Part shown: positions 43,727 to 53,849 of the stretch, one piece after another
Position numbering within the stretch: the stretch's first letter is position 1
Layout: the number at the start of each line of letters is the position of its first letter
NCBI RefSeq assembly: GCF_900497805.2
Contig: NW_020954610.1
Location: 32,875,426-32,939,425 of the forward strand
Reading direction: 5' to 3'
Length of the DNA: 64,000 nt
Source of the DNA: Vombatus ursinus
Taxonomy: Eukaryota; Chordata; Mammalia; Diprotodontia; Vombatidae
The notes under the pieces: model-generated
Databases searched by the model: none
Told to the model about the DNA's origin: nothing
What the model saw: the letters and a program-made list of their open reading frames with translations, nothing else
Made by a program: the position numbers and the translations under genes

Positions 43727-43904
43727 TATCCCATTCTGGTAGCTTTAAAGTTGCAGCCAACTTTGGAGAATGCAAAATATCACCCAGAAGCAAGTGTCTT
43801 CTATCTTGGGTAATCCAAGCATGCACAAAACTCTATAAAATATACATATGAGATGATGGCATAGATGTTTTCAGTTATAGCCCACAAACAGGACATGAAG
43901 TTAA

Positions 43905-43992
43905 TGGAGAATAAGATAATGTATGTAAAGTGTTGAGAATGGTAAAGTGTTATATAAATATCACCTGATATTACTGTTGTTACTATTATTCA
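43905..43992 (+). mobile_element. MIR 3' fragment
   Basis: ATGGAGAATAAGATAATGTA, AAGTGTTGAGAATGGTAAAG and TGTTATATAAATATCACCTG-ATATTA (broken quote) give the MIR 3' end. Confidence 0.6.
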
Positions 43993-44224
43993 CTGAAGGT
44001 GAATCTGAAATGCTTCAATGGTCCGAAAATCCAAGAAAATGATGACTCAGGATGGGTAGTAGGGGAAAAAACATAAATAGAGAAACCATAATATTACACC
44101 CATACAATATACAGAATATCATGTGCAAAACTGGTAGCCATGTTTCAGTTCATGCTCTCCATTTACATGGCTACAACCCTATTTCAGGCCATCACCTGTC
44201 ACCTGGGTCAGACTGAAATGGACA

Positions 44225-44497
44225 CCTAAGTGACTGCCCTGATTCCAGGCTCTTTTCTATCCAGCCCATCTTCCACATAACTTCCAAAATAATTTTCCTG
44301 AGGCATAGGTCTGAGCAGAACATTCCTCTGTTCAAATTCCCTGTTGCCTGTAGACAAAATACAAACTTCTTAGCCCTCTACAACCATCTTCCTTATTTCA
44401 TGTCCTCCTGCATGAACTTTTCATTTCATGGAATTGCAAGCTGTTCCTTGAATTTAATATTCATTCTCTCTTCTGTGCATTCACACAAGTCACTATC
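44225..44497 (+). mobile_element. L2 LINE, left part
   Basis: TCTATCCAGCCCATCTTCCA, AACATTCCTCTGTTCAAATT, CCCTGTTGCCTGTAGACAAA and ACAAACTTCTTAGCCCTCTA are L2 3'-region text. It is continued at 44669 after an L1 insertion. Confidence 0.75.
44481..44497 (+). repeat. degenerate target-site duplication, left (L1 end)
   Basis: TCACACAAGTCACTATC here against TCACACAAATCATTCCC at 44669-44685: 13 of 17 identical. Confidence 0.65.
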
Positions 44498-44668
44498 TTT
44501 TTTTTTAAATTAATTTATTTATTTTTAGTTTTCAACATTCACTTCCATAAGATTTTGAGTTCTAAATTTTCTCCCCCTCTCTTCCCTCCCCCCTCCCCAA
44601 GATGGTGTGCAGTCTGATATAGGCTCTACATATCCATTCGTATTAAACATATTTTCATATTAGTCATG
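44498..44668 (-). mobile_element. short 5'-truncated L1 3' end inside L2
   Basis: T-run TTTTTTTTTAAATTAATTTA then TTTAGTTTTCAACATTCACT, TCCATAAGATTTTGAGTTC: the antisense of the L1 3' end at 34140-34225. Ends near ATTAGTCATG. Confidence 0.85.
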
Positions 44669-44962
44669 TCACACAAATCATTCCCAATGCCTGGAATGTG
44701 TTCCTATCTTTTCTCGGCCTCTCTGAATCAGTGTCTTCCTTCAAGGCTCAACACAGTTGCCACCTTGAAGCCTTATCTGATCTACCCAGTATCCAGTGTT
44801 CTCTCCTTCTTCAAATTTCCTTAAATATGTTTGTTTGTGTATTTTCATCTCCCCTTAGTAGAACATATGCCCCATGCTTTTTCATGTTTGCCTTTATACC
44901 TCTGATTCCAAGCACAACTCCTTACAAATAGAAGGCATTCCATAAGTATTTGTCAAATCAAA
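44669..44962 (+). mobile_element. L2 LINE, right part with 3' end
   Basis: AATCATTCCCAATGCCTGGA, TCAGTGTCTTCCTTCAAGGC, TCAACACAGTTGCCACCTTG and CATTCCATAAGTATTTGTCA continue and end the L2 begun at 44225. Confidence 0.8.
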
Positions 44963-45093
44963 TTGAATAGAAAAGATAAAGGGGCTTCCATAAAGAAAAA
45001 ATCTTTTTAATGAGCTATTCAGATTAGAAAGATGACCAAGACCCTCCTGGGCTAGTTGTGAAAAAGGAGCTTTGTGAAACTTAGAGCCTGTGG

Positions 45094-45312
45094 AGGGCAG
45101 CTAAGTGGTACAGTGACTAAAGCACTGGGCCTAGACTCAGGAAGATCTGAGTTCAAATCTGACCTCAGATGCTTCCTAGTCATCTGATTCTGGGCATGCC
45201 ACTTAATCTCTGTCTGCCTCAGTTTCCTCAACTCTTCACAGGGTGGTTGTGATGGTCAAATGAGATAATATTTGCAATGTCCTTAGCTATTTCACTATAT
45301 AATGACAAATAA
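45094..45312 (+). mobile_element. CORE-SINE, marsupial type
   Basis: GAGGGCAGCTAAGTGGTACA, CTCAGGAAGATCTGAGTTCA, CTCAGTTTCCTCAACTCTTC, GGTGGTTGTGATGGTCAAAT and GAGATAATATTTGCAATGTC: same layout as the copy at 19694. Confidence 0.8.
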
Positions 45313-45334
45313 TTTAAACTTTAAAATTTATAGA

Positions 45335-45520
45335 TAGGATAATTGTGGCTTGATTTGTCAAAGGCTGCAGGGTTTATTGGATAGATTTTTGACCTTGGGA
45401 TCAGGAATATCTGAGGAAATTGAGGGTTAGAGAAGTGGAAAGACTTTCTGCCCAAAGTCACACAGCTAGTTAGTGATAGAGTAAGGAACACAACCCAGTT
45501 TGTCCAACTTGAGAATAATA
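45335..45520 (-). mobile_element. MIR/SINE fragments
   Basis: GGTTTATTGGATAGATTTTT (45371) is a plus-strand SINE head. GAGGAAATTGAGGGTTAGAG, AAAGTCACACAGCTAGTTAG and GTAAGGAACACAACCC (45413-45500) are antisense MIR. Confidence 0.6.
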
Positions 45521-45724
45521 CTTTCTACCCTAAATGTTTGTAAGTATCTTTAACTCACTTCCATAAATGAACTTATCTGAACTCTTCTAACATCTTATGG
45601 TTACGAATTCCTAAATTTGCTACCCACTATTTAATAATAGAGCTTCTTTTATTGGTCCTTGAAACTGCCCTTTATAAGCTTCAAATGGGAGCCTATAATT
45701 CTAGAGTTGTTAGAATTTAATGAA

Positions 45725-46148
45725 TCTCTGTTTCTCACCAGGCTGCAATCTGGACTCCTCCATCATGCCCCCAGAAAATTCTTCATTCTGGAAGATCACT
45801 TCAGCTCTGGCATTCACACCTCAGAAATACCCATAGCACCTTCAATCCCTCCCTCTAATTGGATGACTCCTCCCAGAACGTTCATTTAAGGAGGCATCCA
45901 GGCCAGCCATCTCTTCATTTTTCACCAAGCTATAATATAGACTCTTCCAACATGCCCCTGTGACATAATACCCTCTCCTTCCCTCCATTTCTGATTTTCA
46001 GCCTCCTTTTATATATTGTCTTCCCCAATTAGAAAGTAAGCTCCTTGAAGAAAGGGACTATCTTTCTTTTTGTTTGTATTTATATTCCCATCACTTAGTA
46101 CAGTGTCTACTCATAGTGGATTTTTTTTGACTGAATGAATAAATGTTG
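45725..46148 (+). repeat. L2-tailed repeat with internal duplication
   Basis: CACCAGGCTGCAATCTGGAC (45737) is echoed by CACCAAGCTATAATATAGAC (45924), about 187 bp on. Then TATATTGTCTTCCCCAATTA and an L2-like end (CAGTGTCTACTCATAGTGG, TGAATAAATGTTGCT). Relatives at 49080 and 62880 have the same order of parts. I cannot name the family. Confidence 0.55.
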
Positions 46149-46149
46149 C

Positions 46150-46325
46150 TTTTGATCTAGATATGCCTAAGGTCACACAGCTAGTAAGTGACAGAAGCAG
46201 AACAGACTCTGGGCATGTTACTGAAACTCCCAATGCCCCAGGCAGCTCTTTAAGATTTTAAATTGCAGAAAAGTTGCCAATCTGCATTGGTAGAGGACAT
46301 TTCTTCAAAGGGAGGAAATAGTGAT
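46150..46325. mobile_element. SINE scraps (MIR antisense, Mar1-like sense)
   Basis: GCCTAAGGTCACACAGCTAG is antisense MIR. From 46205, TGGGCATGTTACTGAAACTC, CCCAGGCAGCTCTTTAAGAT and CTGCATTGGTAGAGGACATT read as sense Mar1-like. Confidence 0.6.
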
Positions 46326-46539
46326 AAAATCACAGGTTTTATTTTAAAAATTATTTTAATTATGTATAGGAGAATTCTTGCTGAGGGTCATTTAATCAAT
46401 CACCTTAGAAATCAGTAAGAATGTTTTTTAAAAGCAGGGATTCCAAAGGAAGGATTACACTAGGCTAAATTTCTAAATTTCTTTTTTGTTCTAAATCCTA
46501 TAAAAACTACACAATCTTCTAGCCCCTTCTGAGACACTA

Positions 46540-46626
46540 GCTTGTATGACTCATATCCTCTCTTTGAGTCTCAGTTCCCTCATCTGAAAAATGAACTGAT
46601 TAAATCAAATGAACTCTTCTTGCTGT
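46540..46626 (+). mobile_element. MIR fragment
   Basis: TGAGTCTCAGTTCCCTCATC and TGAAAAATGAACTGATTAAA give the MIR after-core. Confidence 0.6.
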
Positions 46627-46629
46627 TAT

Positions 46630-46880
46630 CTGCATTGAACAGTCTATATCTAGAAGCTCTGTGCTCAGTTCTGGCCTCCATGGATTAGGAATAGCAGTCA
46701 AGGTGGGCAAAAAAGAACAAGCAGAATGATGAGAGCTCTTGGAACCATATCATATGAGGATTGATTGGTTGAAGGAACTAAGGATATTTTGTCTGAAGAT
46801 AAAAAGACTGAGATGACACCTGTCTTCCTATTTTTGAAGGATTGTCACATGGAAGGGAATTACATTTTTGTGTATTTTGT
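46630..46880 (+). mobile_element. CR1/L3-type LINE fragment
   Basis: TCTGTGCTCAGTTCTGGCCT, TTGGTTGAAGGAACTAAGGA, TATTTTGTCTGAAGATAAAA, GATGACACCTGTCTTCCTAT and GGATTGTCACATGGAAGGGA follow the CR1/L3 3'-half order. Confidence 0.65.
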
Positions 46881-47409
46881 AGTTTTCTGCAGAAAGTGGA
46901 GTCTTAAAAAATGTTTGTTGAATTAAATTGGTGAAATAAAAGATCTCTCTACTTCTCTGAACTAGCCAAAAATGGAAGTGTCTGCCTTGGGGTCTGGGCA
47001 TCATGTGCCTTCCGGTATTAGGTCCTCTCAACTCAAAAAGAGAAGGGAGACACTGTCAGGGAATCAATACTACGGTAGATCTGAGTAAATACCTTGCAAA
47101 TGCTATATTTGAGAAACATGAACAAAAATGTCGGTTTTCTTTTACTTAATTTATGAGTACTGCATATTAATGGCATAGCAAGGAAATGAGAGTATGCAAG
47201 GGATGAAAGTGGTATATTTATGCCAATGATGAGTTTTGAGGAGAGGCTGAGTTTATGTGGGTGCTACAGGAAGAGGCAGAAAAGTGACTAAACCACCAAA
47301 CTTTACAATTCATGAAACAATCTGAGAGTTATTAATCACTGAAAGTTTGCATTTGGTAACACAAATATATAAAGTCTATAAATTGGTAATTAAAACTCAA
47401 AGTCAGCAT
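46881..47409. other. unassigned DNA
   Basis: No gene or named repeat is recognised. Confidence 0.4.
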
Positions 47410-47602
47410 CTGGTCAAAGAATTTTAGAGCTAGAAGGGAGTGACAAAATCACCTTGGCCATTTTACAATCCATTTTATGGAAAAATAAATACCTAGAGAA
47501 CTTGCTAGACAATCTGTCCAGGTCACATGGTAAGTGGTGTAATGATATTAGAACCCCAGAATTTTAATTCCTAAGCAGTGCTATTTGCATTCAATTATGT
47601 TT
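47410..47602 (-). mobile_element. MIR3-like SINE, antisense
   Basis: AATTTTAGAGCTAGAAGGGA, TGGCCATTTTACAATCCATT, CAGGTCACATGGTAAGTGGT and TTAGAACCCCAGAATTTTAA are in order. Confidence 0.65.
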
Positions 47603-47714
47603 TAAATTAATCAATGAATATATCATTTTTAGTTCTCGTAGAGTGATGATAGTTAAAAAGACATTGTCTTAAAGACTTACTACCAATATTATATATTGAT
47701 AAATGCTTCCAGAA

Positions 47715-47732
47715 TACACACACACACACACA

Positions 47733-47769
<37 letters not shown>
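47715..47769. repeat. (CA)n microsatellite
   Basis: CA array with TCA interruptions. Confidence 0.97.
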
Positions 47770-47770
<1 letters not shown>

Positions 47771-48009
47771 TCCTTGGCTAGTTAAGAAACAAATTGAGAA
47801 TCTCATGCAAAATGTGAGGTGAGATCACTGGTTCATGAAAGACCTTTAGCTGGCTGAAAAAAAAAAGTCATCCTTTAATTACAGATGTATTAATGAGGTT
47901 TTATCAAAAGGTATTTTAAAAAAAACATCCACTATCACAAAGATATAGGTTTGAAATAGTTCTTTTAAAAAATGACATGCCCTTCTCTTTCCAATACAGT
48001 GAGCTTCTT

Positions 48010-48640
48010 AGTGCTTTAGAATACATGGAATAAATAATTGTACTTTGTCAAAGGCTTTTTCTGCATACGTTGATGTAATCATGTTCAGAGCTTTTCTTCT
48101 TTAATATGCTTGTTATGATATTTTCTATTTTTGAACCATCTTTGAATCCTTGGTATAAATATAACTCAGACATAGTAAATAATTTCTATATATATGTGTA
48201 TATATATATGTATATATATTATATATATGTATATATATCACTGTTGTCCTTTTTTTGGATTTCATTTAAATGTTTTATCAACATTCATTAGTAATATTGA
48301 TTTACATTTTTTTTATTGCTTTCTCTCTCTGGTTTAGGTAATCTGGACTACATTTGTTTATAAAAGGAGTTCAGTAGTGCATTTTTTCTCAGTTTTTGAA
48401 GATAATGTATATCATGTAAGTATTGATCATTCTTTAAATGTTTGATAGAATTCTACTTTAAGCTTATCTGGACCAATCCCTACTCCCCTTGCCTCATAGT
48501 TCTTTAATAGTCTATTCAATTTCATTTTCTGTGATTGAATTAAGATCTCCATTTCATTTTCTGTTAATTTGGGTATTTTATATTTGAATTCTTTTTATAG
48601 TTTTGTGGGAAATGTATACTTATTAATCCAGTCTCTCTTT
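48010..48640 (-). mobile_element. L1 ORF2 RT-region fragment, antisense
   Basis: TTTGTCAAAGGCTTTTTCTG (48045-48064; antisense of the AEKAFDK codons), TCAACATTCATTAGTAATAT, GGTTTAGGTAATCTGGACTA, TTAAATGTTTGATAGAATTC and GAATTAAGATCTCCATTTC follow antisense L1 order. A TA-rich expansion lies at 48187-48240. Confidence 0.8.
48187..48240. repeat. (TA)n-rich microsatellite
   Basis: TATATATG units with interruptions. Confidence 0.9.
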
Positions 48641-48737
48641 GTCAAGTTCCTCACTGACATTTGTGAGAGAATTAGTAGAAATAGGAATGCAGCCAATGGC
48701 CAGAATACATAGCTAACTAGATCATTTTTAAATTGTT

Positions 48738-48962
48738 TTCCAGACCTGTAATTTCATTGGTGTAGGGAATTCCCCATGTGGAAACCCCCCTCCATAGTCA
48801 CAGACAAATAGCTATAGGCTAAGAAAGTTGCCCAGAGTACGAAGAGGTTAGATGATTTGCCCATGGTCACACAATTGGTATGTATATGTTGGAGCCAGGA
48901 ACATGAACCTATGTCTTCCTGACTCCAAAGCCAGCCCATTATCATTACCTCATGCTTTATCT
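48738..48962 (-). mobile_element. Mar1-like CORE-SINE, antisense
   Basis: CCAGACCTGTAATTTCATTG, GTAGGGAATTCCCCATGTGG, ATTTGCCCATGGTCACACAA and CCTATGTCTTCCTGACTCC: nearly full length. Confidence 0.8.
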
Positions 48963-49079
48963 CTAGATCATATGTTATTCAAAATCCCTAATTTTACTTC
49001 CTTAGCACTAAGTGATAACCAGTCTTGGAAAACTGGTCCTATATAAATTGACAATGAGTTTAAAATTACTTTCTCCATT

Positions 49080-49456
49080 CTTCTTCCAACTCAGCTCCTG
49101 ACTCTAGATTTCTCTACCATTTCCCAGCATCCTTCTCACCTTGAAAGATCCCTTTCCATCCTAAAACCCCTTCTCTGATTGGTGATTTCCTCCCAGAGGT
49201 GCCCCAGCCAGCCTTATCTACTTCTTACTCCTCCCCCAGATCCTCTCCTGTCTGGACTTTTCTACCCTCTCCACTTAGGAAGGCATCCCTAGGCACATCC
49301 CCAACTTTTTAGCTTCCTTTTAGTATTTCATCTTTGCCTAGGTGAATATAAGCTCCTCAAGGATAGGGATTATCTTTCTTTTTGTTTCTACTTGTATTAC
49401 TAGTGCTTAGAAAAGTGCCTGGCATATAGTGTTTAATAAATGCTTACTGACTTGTA
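49080..49456 (+). repeat. L2-tailed repeat
   Basis: Same layout as 45725 and 62880: CTCTGATTGGTGATTTCCTC, CCCAGAGGTGCCCCAGCCAG, GTCTGGACTTTTCTACCCTC, then TAAGCTCCTCAAGGATAGGG, GTGCCTGGCATATAGTG and TAATAAATGCTTACTGACTT. Confidence 0.6.
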
Positions 49457-49499
49457 GACTTTCTCTGTGCAGTTGGCCTCCAAGTTGACCTTAGAAGAC

Positions 49500-50370
49500 A
49501 AAAGGTAGAAATCATCCATATTATAGGGGTTGTAGAAAAAAAGATAGACTAATGACTTGGTGGAATTGTAAACTGATCTCACTAATCGAGAAATCAACTT
49601 CAACTTATTCAAAGAAAGTGAACAAAATGTCCTAAACCTTAGACCTAGAGATTTCACCATTAGGCTATTTATCAAGGTGGCCTATGGCAAAAGGAAAGGC
49701 CCTATGTACACTAAAATATTCACAGCAACACTTTTGTTACAGGGAAAAATGGAAAGGAAATACTAACCTACTTATTAAGGAATGGCTAAAAAAAATTATA
49801 ATAATCGGGGCAGCAAGGTGGCACAGTGGATTGAGCACAGACCCTGGATTCAGGGGAACCTGAGTTCAAATCCAGCCTCAGATACATAAAACTTAACTAG
49901 CTGTGTCACCCTGGGCAAGTCATTTAACCCCATTGCCTGACCAAAAAAAAATTGTAATAACCAAATGTAAAACACTATTACTGTGCTATAAGAAATCATG
50001 TTATGGTTAATATAGGGAAGCACGAGAATTTTATGATGCAAAATAAGCAGAATCAGAGAAACAGTGCAAAAAATTAATGTAAATGGAAAGAATGAGTAAA
50101 CGATCAAAACAGGACATTGTTTGGTCCCCCCCAAAAAAATATTTAAAAATACCTGCCATTTCACCTCCCATTTTTGTAGAGGTAGGGGCCTACGAATATG
50201 GAATACTACATGTAACATTGGACTTGATTGATGTTTTGGTTAATTTTTCCTGATTTTTTTCTCTTTTTTATTCTTTGTTATAAGGAATAACTATCTGGGA
50301 GAGGGAAGGATACATTCTGAAATGTAGGTGATTTTCAAACAAAATAAATGAAAAAAATTTTAAAAAGAAT
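49500..50370 (+). mobile_element. L1-like 3' end, old subfamily, split by a SINE
   Basis: The text GACTTGGTGGAATTGTAAAC, GCCCTATGTACACTAAAATA, TTCACAGCAACACTTTTGTT and GAATGGCTAAAAAAAATTAT parallels the L1 ORF2 C-terminus. After the SINE (49806-49950) come GCTATAAGAAATCATGTTAT and a 3' UTR shared with 56650-57080 (GGCCTACGAATATGGAATAC). It ends in an A-rich patch near 50365. Confidence 0.6.
49806..49950 (+). mobile_element. WSINE1-like CORE-SINE
   Basis: GGGGCAGCAAGGTGGCACAG, TGGATTGAGCACAGACCCTG, GAACCTGAGTTCAAATCCAG, TAGCTGTGTCACCCTGGGCA, A-run 49943-49950. Flanked by ATTATAATAA (49795-49804) and ATTGTAATAA (49951-49960), a duplication of at least 10 bp with one mismatch. Confidence 0.92.
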
Positions 50371-51224
50371 TCCATGCAAGATGCAAATTGGTCTCTTTTC
50401 CACAGAAAATGAAGCTTTATCTTGTCAACATCTTGATGGCATTTAACGGCCTTGAGCAACATCATCATTTTGTGGTTTTCTTTACCACCATGGCCCTGAA
50501 ACACACAAAAAACAAAAACATTTAAAACAGGAAAAAATAGGAAGGAAATTATCCATTCTCTATGATCAAGCAAAATATTATTTTAGCATGTATTCCCACT
50601 TCCTTATAGAACTAATTTAATTTAATTTAACTAAATTTAAAAGTTTTTTTTTTGGAATGCTGCAAATCTCCCTTCCTGAGAGGAAAAGAGCTAATAATGA
50701 AGGATAAAGTATGATTCATGGGAAGGAGATAAACCCTAGTTCATATGACAAGAATCTGTTGGGAATTTTCATGATACCAGAGTCACTAGGTAGCATGTGA
50801 ACCCTAATCAAATGGTTCTTGATAAGGCAAGATTGGGTGATTGCTGGACAAAAAGCTAATATCCAAATAATTACACATCACTTTCCTTTGACAAAGGGGT
50901 GATAAAGTGCTCTAGGTACTGTATACTTCAACACAGGTGTGAAGTAGATAAACCCAGTCACACTACCTCCTTACAATTTACTTTCCCAAGGCCATTAAAG
51001 GTATATTTAGACCAAGGTCACATTTGGACATTTTTAATAACAACTTAGCATGCTTCTATTGTTTTAGTGAAAGAAGACTGGACAATGATCATTCTGGGAA
51101 AAGATGAATGAGACAAATAGTTCTGTGGCTCCTATTTAAAATAAGAAATTTATATTTAACAATTTATTCAGAATGATAATTTCTTCAGAAATCCTTCAGA
51201 TCATAGGATTAAATATTAAAACTG
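50371..51224. other. unassigned DNA
   Basis: No gene is supported. A TTTAATTTAA-type patch lies at 50610-50650. Confidence 0.4.
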
Positions 51225-51402
51225 AAGGAAATCTTGGGATCACCTCATAATACCCACCTTATTTTACAGATAAGGAAATCCAGGCCCAAAGGGGGAAATT
51301 TATTTGTACAGGGACACATAAATAGGTCATAGCACAGCTAGAATATGATGGTAGGTCTTCTTTCTCCAAACCTGGTACCCTTTCCACTGCGTTATTCTGT
51401 CT
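51225..51402 (-). mobile_element. MIR3-like SINE, antisense
   Basis: ACCTTATTTTACAGATAAGG, AAATCCAGGCCCAAAGGGGG, AATAGGTCATAGCACAGCTA and TTTCCACTGCGTTATTCTGT. Confidence 0.7.
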
Positions 51403-51499
51403 TGTTTTTGCTTTTCTGTGAGGTGAGATTTCTAGAATTCCTCTTTGGGTAAACTCAGACACATGGAGTTGATGTAATTGGGGAATATCACTTTCAATC

Positions 51500-51657
51500 A
51501 ATAATCAACAAATAACCATTAATCAAACAAATACCATATGCCAAGCATTGTGCCAAGCAGTGGGAATACAAAAAGAGGCAAAAGATAATCCCCGCCCTTG
51601 AGGAACTTGCAATCTAATGGGGGAAACAAGATACAAATATAAACAAAGTTATCTATC
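51500..51657 (+). repeat. ancient long repeat, head copy
   Basis: TACCATATGCCAAGCATTGT, GCCAAGCAGTGGGAATACAA, GCCCTTGAGGAACTTGCAAT and CTAATGGGGGAAACAAGATA. Confidence 0.75.
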
Positions 51658-51660
51658 TAT

Positions 51661-51745
51661 ACATGTCAAGAAGACCTGAGTTCAAATCCAGCCACAGACA
51701 CTTCCTAACCTTGGGCAAGTCACTTAATCTCTGTTTGCATCAGAG
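51661..51745 (+). mobile_element. SINE core fragment
   Basis: AAGACCTGAGTTCAAATCCA, GCCACAGACACTTCCTAACC and TTGGGCAAGTCACTTAATCT; it lacks a head. Confidence 0.75.
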
Positions 51746-51935
51746 ACAGCTGAGTGGCTCAGTGGATGGAACACTGAGCCTAGAGTCAGGAAGATTTGAG
51801 TTGAGACACTAGCTGGCCTCAGACACTAGCTGTGTGACCCTGGGCAAGTCACTTAACATCTGTTCCCTTAATTCACTGAAGAAGGAAATCGCAAAGCACT
51901 CCTGTATCTTTGCCAAGAAAAATCCATATGTACAT
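51746..51935 (+). mobile_element. RTE-tailed SINE, sense, truncated
   Basis: Head GACAGCTGAGTGGCTCAGTG, ACACTGAGCCTAGAGTCAGG, core TAGCTGTGTGACCCTGGGCA, then ACTCCTGTATCTTTGCCAAG. It stops before the CAA tail. Confidence 0.8.
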
Positions 51936-51944
51936 ATGCACGTA

Positions 51945-52192
51945 TGTTGTTGAGTTGTTTCAGTTGTGACCCCTCTTGGAAACCTACTGAAGTGGTTTGC
52001 CTTTTCCTTCTCCAGTGAATTAAGGCAACAGAAGTTAAGTGACTTGCCCAAGAGAAATGAGGAAATGGAGGCAAACAGGGTTAAGTGACTAGCCCAGGGT
52101 CAGACAGTAGTGTCTGAGACTGTATTTGAACTCAGGACGATGAATCTTCCTGACTCCACACCTGGCATTCTATCAACTGTGCCACTCCATCT
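51945..52192 (-). mobile_element. RTE-tailed SINE, antisense
   Basis: TGTTGTTGAGTTGTTTCAGT, GAAGTGGTTTGCCTTTTCCT, AAATGGAGGCAAACAGGGTT, ATTTGAACTCAGGACGATGA and ATCAACTGTGCCACTCCATC. With the sense copy just before it, this forms an inverted pair. Confidence 0.8.
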
Positions 52193-52193
52193 C

Positions 52194-52194
52194 C

Positions 52195-52245
<51 letters not shown>

Positions 52246-52250
52246 GATAT
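52194..52250. repeat. (ATAG)n microsatellite
   Basis: ATAG units with one ATAA. Confidence 0.97.
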
Positions 52251-52560
52251 AAATATACATGATAAATAACCTAATAATGAGCTACATACTGCCAAATGGT
52301 TTTGTTGTGATAATTCTTCAAATTCTACTTAAGGAATCCCCATTCTGACTTAAATGCATGCATTGTAACACAATACAATTAGTTATTTTTTATTATTTTC
52401 AGTAAGTCAATTTGATACATATATATATATATATTAGAATTCAGTCTCTTAGTAAAGAAAATGGACATGTGGCCCACACCTGAAGCCTTATGACCATTCT
52501 TACACTTTAATTCTTGTCTTTTAATCTGAATGACTACTTTCTACTTCCCACATTCATGTA
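52251..52560. other. unassigned DNA
   Basis: A short TA array lies at 52419-52433. Nothing else is recognised. Confidence 0.4.
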
Positions 52561-52564
52561 TTCT

Positions 52565-52762
52565 AGCCAATGGAGGAGTTCTTGACCTTATTTTGTGTGT
52601 AATGGACCCCTTTGGCAATCTGGTGAAGCTTATGGCTTCCTTCCAGAATAATATTTTCAAGTACATAAAATAAAATATTTAAGCTCACAAAAAAAATTAT
52701 ATTGACATAGTTACTGATATATTTTAAGTCCTTGGTAAGGACTCCTGATCTAATGTCTTTAT
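52565..52762 (+). mobile_element. MITE-like ancient DNA transposon fossil
   Basis: GGAGTTCTTGACCTTATTTT, GTGTGTAATGGACCCCTTTG, GCAATCTGGTGAAGCTTATG, CATAAAATAAAATATTTAAG and a right end GGTAAGGACTCCTGATC. The left GGAGTTCTTGACC and the reverse complement of the right end (ATCAGGAGTCCTTACC) look like terminal inverted repeats. Small non-coding DNA elements of this text are common in mammals. I do not fix the family. Confidence 0.6.
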
Positions 52763-53394
52763 GAAAAAAAGATTAATGAATTATAACACTGATGTTGGTT
52801 GGCCTTCATAGGTTTCATAGCTGAGAATTAGAAATTATGAATATAAAACAAATGAGTACAATTATGGTTTCTCAAATATTCAGGATAAAAATTTCTACTT
52901 CAATATAGTATTATAAAAATGTCCACATTAACAAGAAATGCTTCTATGATGACAAATAAGGTGTGGTTTGATTGGAGAAGAAAACACAAAGAGAAACTCT
53001 GCTTCTGGATTTATAATGCTCCCAAACACTTTGTCATAATGGTTCATATTCTGCTCCATAAACCAAACAGATCATATACAGCTTCCATTGGTTTGTTCTA
53101 AAACTCACTAGAAGAATTAATCTGGTTCCTTAAAAAAAATCTGTCCATGTTCCATTTTCCCTGGGTTGCTTGATATGGCCCTTCAGTATAATGACTACTC
53201 CAGCACTATCATAGTCATATCATTGTCAATCTTTCCTTTAAGGCTTAAAGATTTCAATTTTATGAGTTTCAGGAGAAAATTCAGGAACCACATTAGTAGC
53301 TATTACCAAATTGGAACTTAAAATGTAAAAAAAAAAAGTTATAAATAGATCAATAGATAAATATATGAATTAATGATTTTTTTTCAGAGCTATT
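52763..53394. other. unassigned DNA
   Basis: No gene or repeat is recognised. Confidence 0.4.
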
Positions 53395-53702
53395 TCCTGA
53401 ACTCCACCTCTTAGCCTCCTTCAAGATTCAGCTCAAATTCCACTTTCTTTAGGGAGTCTTTTCAGGTTTCTCTGTGTTACTTATGTCTTCTTTTCTACAA
53501 CCATCTTACATATTTACTCTATATGTATTGTGTACATACCTAGGTATTTACATATTATCTCTAACATTAGAATGAGATCTCCTTGAGGACAGGGACTGGG
53601 GGTTTTTATTTGTTTGCTCTTTTTTGTATCCCTAGCATTTAGCAAAATGCCTGGAGCATAAGTGCTTAATAAATGCTTGTTATCTGACTGTCTGACTATT
53701 TA
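53395..53702 (+). mobile_element. L2 LINE 3' region with end
   Basis: CTTCAAGATTCAGCTCAAAT, TCCACTTTCTTTAGGGAGTC, GAGATCTCCTTGAGGACAGG, AGCATTTAGCAAAATGCCTG and AAGTGCTTAATAAATGCTTG: a textbook L2 end. Confidence 0.9.
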
Positions 53703-53849
53703 TAAAGAATAACTTCATTATAATTCAACCTAGAGATAGAATGGTTCACATTTATCTTAAGGTGGAAATGACTTTAATTAATATTACCCTAATATTCCAG
53801 TGGAGGTGATATTTGTGTCTAATGTTGAAAATAATCTAACCATTACTGC

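Noticed and set aside
52194-52250. Regularly spaced short repeats as a CRISPR array
   Set aside because: Pure ATAG tandem repeat without spacers, in a vertebrate genome.
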